Notes under the pieces: model-generated
What the model saw: the letters and a program-made list of their open reading frames with translations, nothing else
What the model was told of the DNA's origin: nothing
Database searches by the model: none
Made by a program: the position numbers and the translations under genes
DNA from: Corynebacterium terpenotabidum Y-11
GTDB taxonomy: Bacteria; Actinomycetota; Actinomycetes; Mycobacteriales; Mycobacteriaceae
NCBI RefSeq assembly: GCF_000418365.1
Contig: NC_021663.1
Location: forward strand, 806,001 to 870,000
Length of the DNA: 64,000 bases
Direction: 5' to 3'
Shown here: positions 7,744 to 19,791 of the stretch, in pieces
Position numbering within the stretch: position 1 is the stretch's first letter
How the letters are laid out: each line of letters begins with the position of its first letter

Positions 7744-8472
7744 ATGGGAAGCGACAACATGACCGGTTTCACTCACGCCAGTGAGCTCTCGGCGGCCACC
7801 GGTACCGCCGGAGCGCGCGTTGAGCTCGGCGCCCGTGGCGAGGTGTCGGGGGCACAGCTCCCGCAGTCCCGCTACATTCTGCCCTCTTTCGTCGAGCACT
7901 CTTCTTTTGGTGCGAAGGAGTCCAACCCTTACAACAAGCTCTTCGAGGAGCGGATCATCTTCCTGGGTACCCAGGTCGACGACGCCTCGGCGAACGACAT
8001 CATGGCCCAGCTCCTGGTCCTCGAAGGTCTCGACCCCGACCGGGACATCACGATGTACATCAACTCCCCGGGTGGTTCGTTCACCTCGTTGATGGCCATC
8101 TACGACACGATGCAGTACGTCCGCCCGGACATCGTCACCGTGTGCCTCGGACAGGCGGCGTCCGCCGCGGCCGTGCTGCTGGCCGCCGGTACCCCGGGGA
8201 AGCGCGCTGCGCTGCCGAACTCGCGGGTGCTGATCCACCAGCCGGCCACCCAGGGCACCCAGGGCCAGGTCTCCGACCTGGAGATCCAGGCCCAGGAGAT
8301 CGAGCGGATGCGCAAGCTCATGGACGAGACGCTGGCCCGGCACACCGGCCAGACCCCGGAGCAGGTGCGTCGGGACACCGACCGTGACAAGTTCCTCACC
8401 GCGGCTGAGGCCAAGGAGTACGGCATCATCGACCAGGTCTTCGAGTACCGGAAGCTCTCCGCGCAGAAGTAG
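7744..8472 (+). CDS. clpP2: ATP-dependent Clp protease proteolytic subunit 2
   Basis: Second ClpP paralogue of the operon. 242 residues, with an N-terminal extension of about 40 residues that may be processed. Seen: Ser in [14 protein letters not shown], His in LIHQPATQG and Asp in RRDTDRDKF. ClpP1 and ClpP2 are both essential in related actinobacteria and work as a heteromeric core. The ATG at 7744 follows AGGA closely; an ATG at 7759 ([10 protein letters not shown]) would remove five residues. A bidirectional hairpin terminator follows. Confidence 0.94.
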   Translation: MGSDNMTGFTHASELSAATGTAGARVELGARGEVSGAQLPQSRYILPSFVEHSSFGAKESNPYNKLFEERIIFLGTQVDDASANDIMAQLLVLEGLDPDRDITMYINSPGGSFTSLMAIYDTMQYVRPDIVTVCLGQAASAAAVLLAAGTPGKRAALPNSRVLIHQPATQGTQGQVSDLEIQAQEIERMRKLMDETLARHTGQTPEQVRRDTDRDKFLTAAEAKEYGIIDQVFEYRKLSAQK

Positions 8473-8499
8473 CCGACGGAACTGATCCTGGTGACGTTG

Positions 8500-8530
8500 A
8501 GGCCCCGGCAGCACCTGCTGCCGGGGCCTT
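8500..8530 (+). terminator. Bidirectional terminator between clpP2 and purU
   Basis: A perfect 14-bp stem, AGGCCCCGGCAGCA / TGCTGCCGGGGCCT, with a 2-nt centre between two converging genes. Confidence 0.75.
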
Positions 8531-8550
8531 CGCCGTGCTCAGACCCGGGA

Positions 8551-9444
8551 TCAGAACACGATCGTGTGGTTCCCGGTGCGGATCACCCGGTCCTGGGCAT
8601 GCCAGCTGACCGCCCGGGAGAGCACCGATCGTTCGACCTCGGCGCCGCGCTGACGCAGTTCGGTGACCGAGTCCGCATGGGTGACCCGGACCGTGTCCTG
8701 TTCGATGATCGGCCCTTCGTCAAGATCCGCGGTGACGTAGTGGGCTGTCGCCCCGATGATCTTCACGCCACGTTCCCACGCCCGACGGTACGGGTCGGCG
8801 CCGATGAAGGCGGGGAGGAAGGAATGGTGGATGTTGATGACGGGGACGCCCAACTTCTGCAGGAAGTCATCGGACAGTACCTGCATGTAGCGGGCGAGGA
8901 CGACGAAATCCACGTTGCCCTTGAGCAGCTTGAGGATCGCTTCCTCGGACTCGCGCTTGTCCGGTCCCTTCTGGGACGGCACGTGGAAGAACGGGACGCC
9001 GAAGGACCGGACGTCCTCGGCGGTGGTCGAATGGTTGGAGACCACCATGGGAATCGTCACCGGCAGCTCCCCGCGCCGGTGGCGCCACAGCAGGTCCAGC
9101 AGGCAGTGGTCCTCCTTCGACGCCAGGATCGCCATCCGCTTCGGCTGCGACCGGTCGCTGAGCGACCAGGTCATCCCGTAGGGGGCGAGGGTCTCGGCGA
9201 GGTCAGCCTGGATGTCCTCCATCGCGGCGGTGAGGTTCGCCCGGTAGAAGACGATCCGCTGGAAGAACATGCCGTCCTGGTCGTTGGTGGAGTACTGGTC
9301 GAGCGCGGTGATGTTGCCGCCGTTGCGGGTGATCACCGCGGTGACATGGGAGACGATGCCCGGCTGATCAGGTCCGTGCACGATGAGGCAGGCCTGGTCG
9401 ACGAGGGACGGGATGGACAGGCCGGGCATATTGGGCACGGTCAC
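8551..9444 (-). CDS. purU: Formyltetrahydrofolate deformylase
   Basis: Hydrolyses 10-formyl-THF to formate and THF, balancing one-carbon pools. 297 residues. Domains: N-terminal ACT domain beginning QACLIVHGPDQPGIVSHVTA, then the formyl-transferase-like catalytic domain with the conserved GVPVINIHHSFLPAF (Asn-x-His) and TADLDEGPIIEQD (catalytic Asp) motifs. The GTG at 9444 follows AAGGAG by 6-7 nt. Enzyme identity is secure. Confidence 0.95.
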   Translation of the reverse strand: MTVPNMPGLSIPSLVDQACLIVHGPDQPGIVSHVTAVITRNGGNITALDQYSTNDQDGMFFQRIVFYRANLTAAMEDIQADLAETLAPYGMTWSLSDRSQPKRMAILASKEDHCLLDLLWRHRRGELPVTIPMVVSNHSTTAEDVRSFGVPFFHVPSQKGPDKRESEEAILKLLKGNVDFVVLARYMQVLSDDFLQKLGVPVINIHHSFLPAFIGADPYRRAWERGVKIIGATAHYVTADLDEGPIIEQDTVRVTHADSVTELRQRGAEVERSVLSRAVSWHAQDRVIRTGNHTIVF

Positions 9445-9465
9445 AGGGGTCTCCTTGAACGAGGG

Positions 9466-9494
9466 AAGGTGGGCGGGTTCGCCCGCCCTACCTT
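9466..9494 (-). terminator. Hairpin between the PcaD-like gene and purU
   Basis: AAGGTAGGGCGGGC pairs with GCCCGCC-ACCTT-type sequence on the minus strand with one bulged base. It lies just upstream of the purU ribosome binding site, so it could also act as an attenuating structure. Confidence 0.4.
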
Positions 9495-9512
9495 ACGTTC
9501 CCGCCGGGACGC

Positions 9513-10331
9513 TCAGTGCGCCGCCCAGTGCTCCAGGAGTGCGTCGGCGACCTGTTGCGGGCACTCCACCGGCAGCAGGTGCGCCCCGTCGAGGACGAGG
9601 TGGCGCACTGCAGTGGGAACGGCGCTGTTCATGGCGGCGAGGATCTCCGGCGGGCAGGTCGGGTCGTGGGTCCCGGCGACGGTGAGTGTCGGTGCGGTGA
9701 TCAGGGGAAGGAGGTCGTTGCCGTTGAAGGTCGACAGGGCGTCACAGCAGGCGGCGTAGCCGGCCGGGGTGGTGCGCGTGATCATGTCGGCGACCGCCAG
9801 GGTGGTCGCCGGGCGGGCGTCCCGGAACCCGGCGGTGAACCAGCGCAGCACCGTGGACTCGGCGAGTTCGCGCAGGGTGTCGATGCCCCGTGCCCGGACG
9901 GAGGTGGCCCGGGTCGTCCAGTCCTCCGGATCGCCGAAGGCCGGGGCAGTGCACATCAGGGTGAGGGTGCGGACCATGTCCGGCCGGTGTGCGGCCAGGT
10001 GTTGGGCGACGGCGCCACCGATGGACAGGCCGACGAGATCGACCGGTCCCGAGCCCAGGGCGTCGAGGGTCTCGAGGACGTCCTCGGCGAGGTCGGAGAT
10101 CCGGGTGACACCTTCCACGACGGGCCCGGCGGGGAGTGGGGACGCCCCGTGCCCGCGCAGGTCGAGGGCGATGAGGTGTGGTGAGGTGTCACCGGGCGAG
10201 CCGGTGAGGATGTCCTGGAGGGGCGTCCACATATCCACGGACGACCCGAGCGCACCCAACAGGACGATGGAGCGGGGGCCGGGACCGGTGGAAGCCGGGG
10301 TGCCGGTGATCCGCGAATGCAGGATGGTCAT
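9513..10331 (-). CDS. Alpha/beta hydrolase, 3-oxoadipate enol-lactonase (PcaD)-like
   Basis: 272-residue hydrolase. Seen: LLGALGSSVDMWTP oxyanion region, HLIALDLRGHGASPLP, nucleophile elbow GLSIGGAVAQHLA, acid region AGTHDPTCPPEIL and catalytic His in LVLDGAHLLPVE. This order and spacing are those of PcaD-type enol-lactone hydrolases. No other pca gene is in the window, so a role in the beta-ketoadipate pathway is not shown; a related carboxylester hydrolase is possible. TAGGCT 6 nt before the ATG suggests a leaderless message. It is divergent from clpX. Confidence 0.7.
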   Translation of the reverse strand: MTILHSRITGTPASTGPGPRSIVLLGALGSSVDMWTPLQDILTGSPGDTSPHLIALDLRGHGASPLPAGPVVEGVTRISDLAEDVLETLDALGSGPVDLVGLSIGGAVAQHLAAHRPDMVRTLTLMCTAPAFGDPEDWTTRATSVRARGIDTLRELAESTVLRWFTAGFRDARPATTLAVADMITRTTPAGYAACCDALSTFNGNDLLPLITAPTLTVAGTHDPTCPPEILAAMNSAVPTAVRHLVLDGAHLLPVECPQQVADALLEHWAAH

Positions 10332-10337
10332 GCGCCC

Positions 10338-10343
10338 AGCCTA
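10338..10343 (-). promoter_or_regulatory. -10 element of the PcaD-like gene (leaderless)
   Basis: TAGGCT on the minus strand, 6 nt before the ATG at 10331. Confidence 0.45.
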
Positions 10344-10367
10344 CGTATGCGGGGCAGGCCCCGGGGG

Positions 10368-10373
10368 TACACT
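10368..10373 (+). promoter_or_regulatory. -10 element of clpX
   Basis: TACACT, about 52 nt before the clpX ATG; the leader carries no obvious structure. Confidence 0.45.
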
Positions 10374-10425
10374 CGTGGCGAGCTGATCAATCCCGACGAC
10401 GAGAGCACAGGAGCGGCCCACCCCC

Positions 10426-11709
<1,284 letters not shown>

Positions 11710-12696
11710 TCAGTCGTCGTAGAGCGAGCTGATCCCGCCGTCCTCGAGGTCGCCGTCATCGGCGGCCCCACCGTCTTCCCGGTACTCCAGTTGGTCGAGG
11801 AACCCGGACTCTGAGTCGACGGCCACACCGCTCCACGGGTCGACGGTCGTCGTCTCCCACGGGGTGATTTCGGCCGGGGTGTCCTCGCTGTCCACGGCAC
11901 GGTCACCGTCGCCGGCGGAGTACAGGGACGCCGAGACGGACCCCGGAGTCGTCGCTGCGGGGGAGGAGTGGGTGTACGAACTGCCCTGGCTGGTCGGCAT
12001 TGACGTGGTGAGGAAGGACAGCACCGCATCGCAGGCCAGGAGTTCCAGCCCGTCGACCGTCGGACCGTAGTCCACATCGGTGGCGTAGTGCCCGTGGAAG
12101 GTCGTGCCCTGGGCGGAGGGGAAGGTACATAACGAGGTGATGAGCACGTAGACGTCCTCGGCCGAGACCCCGGGGCGGAACGCGCCGAAATCCTGGCCGC
12201 GCATGAGGACCCGGTCGATCTGCAGTACCACGGGGGAAGATTCGAGGATCTCCGGGCGGCCGGGTACGCGGGCGTGACCCTGGATGTTCTCAGTGAGGAT
12301 CAGTCGTACGGCGTCCGGGTTCTCCCGGTGGCGCCAGTAGGCGGTGCGCACCAGCGTCCGGACTGCCTCGGCGGGGGCGAGGTTCTCCACGTCCATGTCC
12401 GAGGGGCGTGGCCACAGCAGGCGGAAGGAGTATCGCAGGGCCTCGTCGTACAGGACCTCGACATCGCTGAGCAACGGATGGTCGGCAGGCACACCGGCGC
12501 CGACCGCGATGTCCCCGGTGGAGGCCTCCAGGCCGGAGCGCACCAGCTCGGGGAGGGCGGTGTCCAGGATCAGACGGTACTCGTCGATGGAACATCCGTA
12601 TCTGCGGAAGCTGTCGGGCAGTACCTCCAGGCGGGCAGCGACATGGTTCCAGTCGAGCTCGTCAGTGGTGACCGGCGTCACGGGGTTGATCGTCAT
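11710..12696 (-). CDS. TetR-like regulator with degenerate N-terminal HTH and disordered acidic tail
   Basis: 328-residue protein. Residues about 30-75 (YRLILDTALPELVRSG..., then GDIAVGAGVPADHPLL) align in layout with the TetR helix-turn-helix, but the usual turn glycine and Tyr-Phe pair are poorly kept. A helical TetR-C-like domain follows to about residue 215, and the last 110 residues are low-complexity Ser/Thr/Asp/Glu. The ATG at 12696 follows AGGAAGG by 6 nt; an upstream ATG at 12726 is an alternative. It is divergent from mdh, with two palindromes between them. DNA binding and target are not proven. Confidence 0.55.
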   Translation of the reverse strand: MTINPVTPVTTDELDWNHVAARLEVLPDSFRRYGCSIDEYRLILDTALPELVRSGLEASTGDIAVGAGVPADHPLLSDVEVLYDEALRYSFRLLWPRPSDMDVENLAPAEAVRTLVRTAYWRHRENPDAVRLILTENIQGHARVPGRPEILESSPVVLQIDRVLMRGQDFGAFRPGVSAEDVYVLITSLCTFPSAQGTTFHGHYATDVDYGPTVDGLELLACDAVLSFLTTSMPTSQGSSYTHSSPAATTPGSVSASLYSAGDGDRAVDSEDTPAEITPWETTTVDPWSGVAVDSESGFLDQLEYREDGGAADDGDLEDGGISSLYDD

Positions 12697-12743
12697 GCCT
12701 GGCCTTCCTGCGTCGGGGGGGTACATCGGTGCGGATCCGGGGG

Positions 12744-12753
12744 TGAATATTCA
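12744..12753. promoter_or_regulatory. Palindrome TGAATATTCA between tetR-like gene and mdh
   Basis: A perfect 10-bp palindrome 47 nt upstream of the TetR-like start. It may be an operator together with the related palindrome at 12792-12801. Confidence 0.35.
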
Positions 12754-12791
12754 GGGTGTCGCCACCCCCGCTCCTTCCGTACCACGGAGTG

Positions 12792-12801
12792 TTCACGTGA
12801 A
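12792..12801. promoter_or_regulatory. Palindrome TTCACGTGAA between tetR-like gene and mdh
   Basis: A perfect 10-bp palindrome 48 bp from the first. Both carry TGAAT next to or within the symmetric core, as paired operator sites often do. Confidence 0.35.
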
Positions 12802-12883
12802 TACCAGAGTAGTAGGTCTGATCGCTCACCCGTCCACCCCTACACCCGGGTCCACCTAACAGGGGGTGGTCGACCCGCTCACC

Positions 12884-12889
12884 TACACT
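12884..12889 (+). promoter_or_regulatory. -10 element of mdh
   Basis: TACACT, 38 nt before the mdh ATG; ACAGGAG supplies the ribosome binding site. Confidence 0.5.
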
Positions 12890-12891
12890 AG

Positions 12892-13950
<1,059 letters not shown>

Positions 13951-14031
13951 GCGTCACCGCCGGGGGGTAACGTCGGCGGAATCTGACGGATTCAGGCACG
14001 CGGCCGGGCCAGGCGTGGAAGTATTCGGTTC

Positions 14032-15138
14032 ATGCATGAAAGTGTCAATACCGGGGCGGAGGAGTTCCGTCCGACCATCGCTGACCGCATGTTCGCCGGC
14101 GGTGCCCGGCGCATCGGTCTGATTCCCCCGGCACTGCTGCGTCCCCTAGCCAGACGCAACGCCGACGGTGAACGCCTCGACGGTGACGTCGCCGCGTCCC
14201 TGTTCGCCCTGACGCTGGTGGGGGAGGAGGAGATCGCCGAGCAGACGGCGGTGGAGGCCCGTCGCACCGTCGACCGGCAGGCCTACCTGGCCGGATCCGG
14301 TGGGCCGGGGGCACTCGCGGTCGGCTCGGTGACGCACCGGGAGATCGCCGGGGTCCGGGTGCGGGTCTACACGCCGGAAGGTTATGCGGACACCGACCCG
14401 GCGGGCCCCGCGTTCTTCTACGTCCACGGTGGCGGCTTCGTCACCGGCTCGCTCGACAGCCACGATTCGACCTGCCGCTACCTGTGCAACCGCGGTGGCC
14501 TGCGGGTGTTCTCGATCGACTACCGGATGGCACCGGAGCATCCGTATCCGGTGCCGCTGGAGGATGTCGCCGCAGTGGTCTCCGCCGCGCTGGCGGGCCA
14601 GGTGTCCGAGGTGGATCCGAAGAAGGTCGTCCTCGGCGGGGATTCCGCCGGTGGCTACCTCAGTGCCGCGACCTGCCTGTGGCTGCGCCAGCGGAACCAT
14701 CCCCAGCCCGCCCTGCAGGTCCTGCTCGTACCGGTGACCGACCAGCGGGACATTGAGCTCATCCGGGCCGAGCGTGCCAGCCGTCGGGAGTTCGCGGCAG
14801 GCCCGTATCTCCCCGAATGCCGCCTGCGCTGGTATGACGAGGCATTCCTCGGTGACATGGATGCCGCAGCCCGCGAGAACCCCCTGGTCTCCCCGGTTCT
14901 CGCCGAGGACCTCACCGGCCTGGCCCCGGCCGTCGTGTCCGTTGCCGGACATGACCCGCTGCGGGACGAGGGCGAGGCCTACGCCCGGCGACTGGCCGAG
15001 GCTGGGGTGCCGGTGACCCTGCGTCGGCATGGTGGGCTGGTCCACCCCTTCGCCAACTCCACCGTGATCTGGCGTGGCTCGCGCCGGGCCCTCGACGAGG
15101 TCGTCGGGGCGGTGCGTGCTGCCGTGGGGATCATCTGA
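14032..15138 (+). CDS. Esterase/lipase of the hormone-sensitive lipase (HSL) family
   Basis: 368-residue alpha/beta hydrolase. Seen: HSL oxyanion motif YVHGGGFVTGSL, nucleophile GGDSAGGYLSA (Ser), acid in AGHDPLRDEGEAYA and His in HGGLVHPFA, all in family order. The first 90 residues form a cap. There is no clear signal peptide, so it is probably intracellular. It acts on short-chain esters in known relatives; the true substrate is unknown. It precedes the mevalonate operon by about 260 nt, with an 11-bp repeat in the gap. Confidence 0.8.
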   Translation: MHESVNTGAEEFRPTIADRMFAGGARRIGLIPPALLRPLARRNADGERLDGDVAASLFALTLVGEEEIAEQTAVEARRTVDRQAYLAGSGGPGALAVGSVTHREIAGVRVRVYTPEGYADTDPAGPAFFYVHGGGFVTGSLDSHDSTCRYLCNRGGLRVFSIDYRMAPEHPYPVPLEDVAAVVSAALAGQVSEVDPKKVVLGGDSAGGYLSAATCLWLRQRNHPQPALQVLLVPVTDQRDIELIRAERASRREFAAGPYLPECRLRWYDEAFLGDMDAAARENPLVSPVLAEDLTGLAPAVVSVAGHDPLRDEGEAYARRLAEAGVPVTLRRHGGLVHPFANSTVIWRGSRRALDEVVGAVRAAVGII

Positions 15139-15154
15139 CTGGCGTCCGGTCCGG

Positions 15155-15187
15155 GGGATGTCTCCGGGATGTCTCCGGGATGCGCCG
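15155..15187. repeat. 11-bp tandem repeat, 3 copies
   Basis: GGGATGTCTCC twice, then GGGATGCGCC, in the gap between the esterase and the mevalonate operon. Confidence 0.6.
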
Positions 15188-15400
15188 GGTGGGGAGGTAC
15201 GGGTACTCATGGGAGGGACCTCTGTGAAAACTCCGGAGGTACATCTGGACCGGAACCGGGATCGGCTACCCGGACAGCATATTCCCGCCACCACTCTGAC
15301 CTGACACGCACGCGGTGCGACCACCACGGATACGATGGACACTTCCCGAGGATGTACGATTCTGCGAGAACCGTGCAGAGAATGCAGTAGAAAGGCTCAT

Positions 15401-16365
15401 GTGACTTCACTCGCCGGACACCCCGGATACGGGCAGACCGTGGCCAAGATCATCCTCTTCGGGGAGCATTCAGTGGTCTACGGTCACCCGGCCGTTGCGA
15501 TGCCGTTGCAGTCGCTGAAGATGACCGCGGAGGTCGAGCCGAGCGACGGCCCGGGCACGCTCGCCGGTCTCGGCTGGTCAGGACCGCTGGACAAGGCACC
15601 CGCCCGGTTCTCCAGCATTATCCGGGCCGCCGAGGTCGCGTCCGCCTTCGCCGGGCACGCCGGAGCACACCTGCACATCACCACCGACGCCGGCTTCCCT
15701 GCCGAACGCGGCCTCGGCTCCTCGGCCGCCGCCGCCGGTGCAGTGATCCGGGCCGTCCTTGACGCCTTTGATGCCCCGGCGACCCCGGACGAGATCTTCA
15801 CCCTCACTCAGCAGGCCGAGCGGGTCGCCCACGGGCGTCCCTCCGGTCTCGACGCCGTCGCCACCTCCGCGGACGGCCCGGTGCACTTCCGCGGCGGCGT
15901 GGTCACCGAGCTTGACGTCTCCCCGGACGCCTGGATCGTCATCGCCGATTCAGGCATCCAGGGCAGCACCCGGGAGACCGTCGGCCATGTCCGTGCCCGC
16001 TACGAGGCCGACCCGGATTCTGTCGGTGCCGTCCTCGCCCGGCTCGGTGACATCACCGACGAGGTCATCGCCCTCCTGCATGAGCGGGACACTCCCGCCA
16101 TCGGCCGCCGGGCCACCGAGGCCCACCGCCTGCTGGCGTCCCTCGGCGTCAGCAATGACCGGCTCGACATTCTCGTCAACGCCGCCCTGTCTGCCGGCGC
16201 CCTGGGCGCGAAACTCACCGGCGGCGGACGCGGCGGCTGCGTCATCGCCTTCGCCGACTCCGAAGAGAGCGCCCACCGTATCGAGCACGCCTTCGTCACC
16301 GCCGGTGCGGCCGGAACCTGGGTACACGCCCCGGAGCCGGGCTCCCTGGCCGGGGAGGTCGCCCG

Positions 16366-16369
<4 letters not shown>
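15401..16369 (+). CDS. mvk: Mevalonate kinase
   Basis: Phosphorylates mevalonate to 5-phosphomevalonate, the first step of the lower mevalonate pathway to isoprenoids. 322 residues, GHMP kinase superfamily. Seen: motif 1 KIILFGEHSVVYGHPAVAMP, ATP-binding motif 2 ERGLGSSAAAAGAVIR, and motif 3 GAKLTGGGRGGCVIA. The GTG at 15401 has AAAGG 6-7 nt upstream. It overlaps the decarboxylase gene by 4 nt (GTGA), so translation is coupled. First gene of a four-gene operon. Confidence 0.93.
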
Positions 16370-17400
<1,031 letters not shown>

Positions 17401-18528
17401 TTGAGCACCCGTATCACCGAAGTCCGCACCCCGGGCAAGCTCTACATCGCCGGTGAGTACGCCGTGGTGGAGCCCGGCTACCCCGCCGTGCTCGTCGCCG
17501 TCGACCGGTACATCACCGTGCGGGTCTCCCCGGCGTCCACCGACACCGGCCACATCACCTCCGACCAGAACGCCGGCAGCAGGCTGGAATGGTACCGGCG
17601 CGACGGGCACATGCTCATCGCCCCGGACCAGGACCAGTTCAGTTTCGTTCTCTCCGCCGTCCGGATCGTCGAGGAAGCGGCGGTCGAACTCGGCGCCCCG
17701 CTGCAGGTCTACGACCTGGATATCACCAGTGAGCTCGACGACGATTCCGGCCGTAAGTTCGGCCTCGGCTCCTCCGCCGCGGTGACCGTGGCGACGGTGC
17801 GGGCCCTGTGTGAGCACTACCGGCTCGACCTGACCCGCATGGAACAGCTGAAGCTCGCCTTGCTGGCCAGTATCGGGGTGCAGCGCTCCGGGTCCGGTGG
17901 CGACGTCGCCGCCTCCATGTTCGGCGGCTGGATCGCCTACACCTCCTTCGACCGGGACTGGGCGCGCACCGAACAGGCACGGCGTCCCCTGCTGGACCTG
18001 CTGCGCGCGGACTGGCCGGGACTGTCGGTGCGCCGTGTGGTGCCGCCGGACCACCTGCGGCTGCTGGTCGGCTGGACCGGGTCACCGGCGTCCACCTCGC
18101 GACTCGTCGACGACGTGCAGTCGCACAAGGGGACGGACGCCGCATGGTCCTACGCGGGTTTCCTGGCCGACAGCCGCGCCTGCGTGGAAGCGTTCGTCGC
18201 CGCTCTCGACGCCGACGACACCGAGGGGGTACTGGCGGGTATCCGCTGTAACCGGACGCTGCTGCACGAGCTCGGTGAGCACACCGGCACGACCATCGAG
18301 ACCCCGACGCTGCGTCGGCTCATTGAGTCTGCCGAGGATCACGGCGGGGCGGCGAAGACCTCCGGTGCCGGTGGCGGGGACTGCGGCATCGTACTGATCA
18401 GTGAATCCTCCCCGATCGACGACCTGCTCGCGGTGTGGGAGCGGGCGGACATCCGCCTGCTGAACCTGCACGAGCACCGACCGGACGATGACGGGTCAGC
18501 CGGTCTTGAGGCCGGGGGATCGTTCTGA
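17401..18528 (+). CDS. Phosphomevalonate kinase
   Basis: Converts 5-phosphomevalonate to 5-diphosphomevalonate; GHMP kinase of the bacterial ERG8-like type. 375 residues. Seen: TPGKLYIAGEYAVVEPGYPA, FGLGSSAAVTVATVRAL, SGSGGDVAASMFGGWI and KTSGAGGGDCGIVL. The start is TTG at 17401, directly after the preceding TAG, with no other in-frame start close by; initiation therefore probably depends on coupling to the upstream gene. Its stop overlaps the next ATG (TGATG). Confidence 0.92.
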   Translation: MSTRITEVRTPGKLYIAGEYAVVEPGYPAVLVAVDRYITVRVSPASTDTGHITSDQNAGSRLEWYRRDGHMLIAPDQDQFSFVLSAVRIVEEAAVELGAPLQVYDLDITSELDDDSGRKFGLGSSAAVTVATVRALCEHYRLDLTRMEQLKLALLASIGVQRSGSGGDVAASMFGGWIAYTSFDRDWARTEQARRPLLDLLRADWPGLSVRRVVPPDHLRLLVGWTGSPASTSRLVDDVQSHKGTDAAWSYAGFLADSRACVEAFVAALDADDTEGVLAGIRCNRTLLHELGEHTGTTIETPTLRRLIESAEDHGGAAKTSGAGGGDCGIVLISESSPIDDLLAVWERADIRLLNLHEHRPDDDGSAGLEAGGSF

Positions 18529-19685
18529 TGGCGATCTCGCGGGACGCCGGCGGCGGAAGCCGCAAGGATGAGCACGTTCGGTTGGCTGAAGAGTTGCGGG
18601 AGTTGCGGGACGGCGCTGCGGCGGGGACCGGCGGTGGTACTGCCGGTGCTGTCCGTGGCGTGTGGGACGACATCCGCGTCGTCCACCATTCTTTCCCCGG
18701 CGTGGCCTTCAACGATGTCTCCCTGTCGACGACCGTGTGCGGTCGGAACTGGGAGGTGCCCTTCTTCATCAACGCGATGACCGGCGGGTCGGAGAAGACC
18801 GCGCTGATCAACGCCGACCTGGCCCGGGCCGCGGCGGCGACCGGCGTAGCGATGGCGACCGGCTCGGCGTCCCCGGCGCTGAAGGACCCCTCGCTGGCGC
18901 ACTCCTTCCGCGTGGTGCGGGAGAATGCGCCGTCGGCGTTCCTGTTCGCCAATGTCAGCCCGGAGATGACCGTGGCGCAGGCCCGGGACGCGGTGGGTTT
19001 CCTCGACGCGGACGCCCTGCAGGTCCACGTCAACCCGGCGCAGGAACTGGTCATGCCCGAGGGCGACCGGGATTTCACCGGCTGGCTCGACCGGGTGGCG
19101 GAGATCGTCGCCGGGGTGGACGTGCCGGTCGTGGTCAAGGAGGTCGGATTCGGACTGTCTGCCCGGTCGGTGGCTGAGGCTGCAGCATGCGGTGTGGCGG
19201 CGGTGGATGTCAGTGGACGCGGCGGGACGAACTTCATCGACATCGAGAACCGGCGCCGGGAGAAGCAGGAGTACGCCTACCTGTCCGGGTGGGGTCAGAC
19301 CGCGGCGGAGTGCCTGCTGGATCTGCAGGCGACGGGTGCACCCGGTGCTGCCGGTGCTGCCGGTGCAGTCGGCCCGTCCGGTGCTCCGGTGCAGGTCCTG
19401 GCGTCCGGCGGGGTCGCCACGCCGCTGGACGTGGTCCGCGCCCTGGCGCTGGGGGCGTCGGCGGTCGGGGTGTCCGGCCACTTCCTCCATGTGCTGATGG
19501 CCGACGGGCTGGAGGCGCTGATCGACGAGATCACCGCGTGGACCGCCCAGGTCCGTACCCTCATGACGCTGCTCGGGGCTGCGTCCGTGCCGGAGCTGCG
19601 CCAGGCCGATGTGCTGGTGACCGGGGAGACCGCCGACTTCGCCCGGCTGCGTGGGGTGGACCTTGCGGGGTTGGCGCGGCGCTAG
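18528..19685 (+). CDS. fni: Type 2 isopentenyl-diphosphate delta-isomerase
   Basis: FMN/NADPH-dependent interconversion of IPP and DMAPP. 385 residues. Seen: the N-terminal RKDEHVRLA signature; FFINAMTGGSEKT flavin site; HVNPAQELVMPEGDRDF; VVKEVGFG; VSGRGGTNFIDIEN; and C-terminal VLASGGVATPLDVVRALALGA. There is a Gly/Ala/Pro-rich insertion (encoded about 19336-19386) in a loop before the last strands, not usual for the family. It is the last gene of the mevalonate operon. No HMG-CoA reductase or synthase gene follows, although in the Streptomyces clusters I recall they come next. Confidence 0.92.
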   Translation: MAISRDAGGGSRKDEHVRLAEELRELRDGAAAGTGGGTAGAVRGVWDDIRVVHHSFPGVAFNDVSLSTTVCGRNWEVPFFINAMTGGSEKTALINADLARAAAATGVAMATGSASPALKDPSLAHSFRVVRENAPSAFLFANVSPEMTVAQARDAVGFLDADALQVHVNPAQELVMPEGDRDFTGWLDRVAEIVAGVDVPVVVKEVGFGLSARSVAEAAACGVAAVDVSGRGGTNFIDIENRRREKQEYAYLSGWGQTAAECLLDLQATGAPGAAGAAGAVGPSGAPVQVLASGGVATPLDVVRALALGASAVGVSGHFLHVLMADGLEALIDEITAWTAQVRTLMTLLGAASVPELRQADVLVTGETADFARLRGVDLAGLARR

Positions 19686-19764
19686 TGCGGGGTCCCGGCG
19701 TCAGACCCTCGCTGTGACCTGGTCGGGCGTTCCGCTCGGCACGAACTGAATATACCGACATTAC

Positions 19765-19778
19765 AGACAGCTCTGTCT
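19765..19778. promoter_or_regulatory. Palindromic operator candidate AGACAG-CT-CTGTCT
   Basis: A perfect 6-bp inverted repeat with a 2-nt spacer, 13 nt before the start of the secreted-protein gene, inside an AT-rich stretch (GAATATACCGACATTA). Spacing and position fit a TetR-type repressor site over the promoter; the regulator is not identifiable here. Confidence 0.45.
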
Positions 19779-19791
19779 ATGGTGTTCTGAT

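Noticed and set aside
13959..13978. Terminator after mdh
   Set aside because: CCGCCG/CGGCGG arms of only 6 bp with a large loop and no T-run; too weak to claim.
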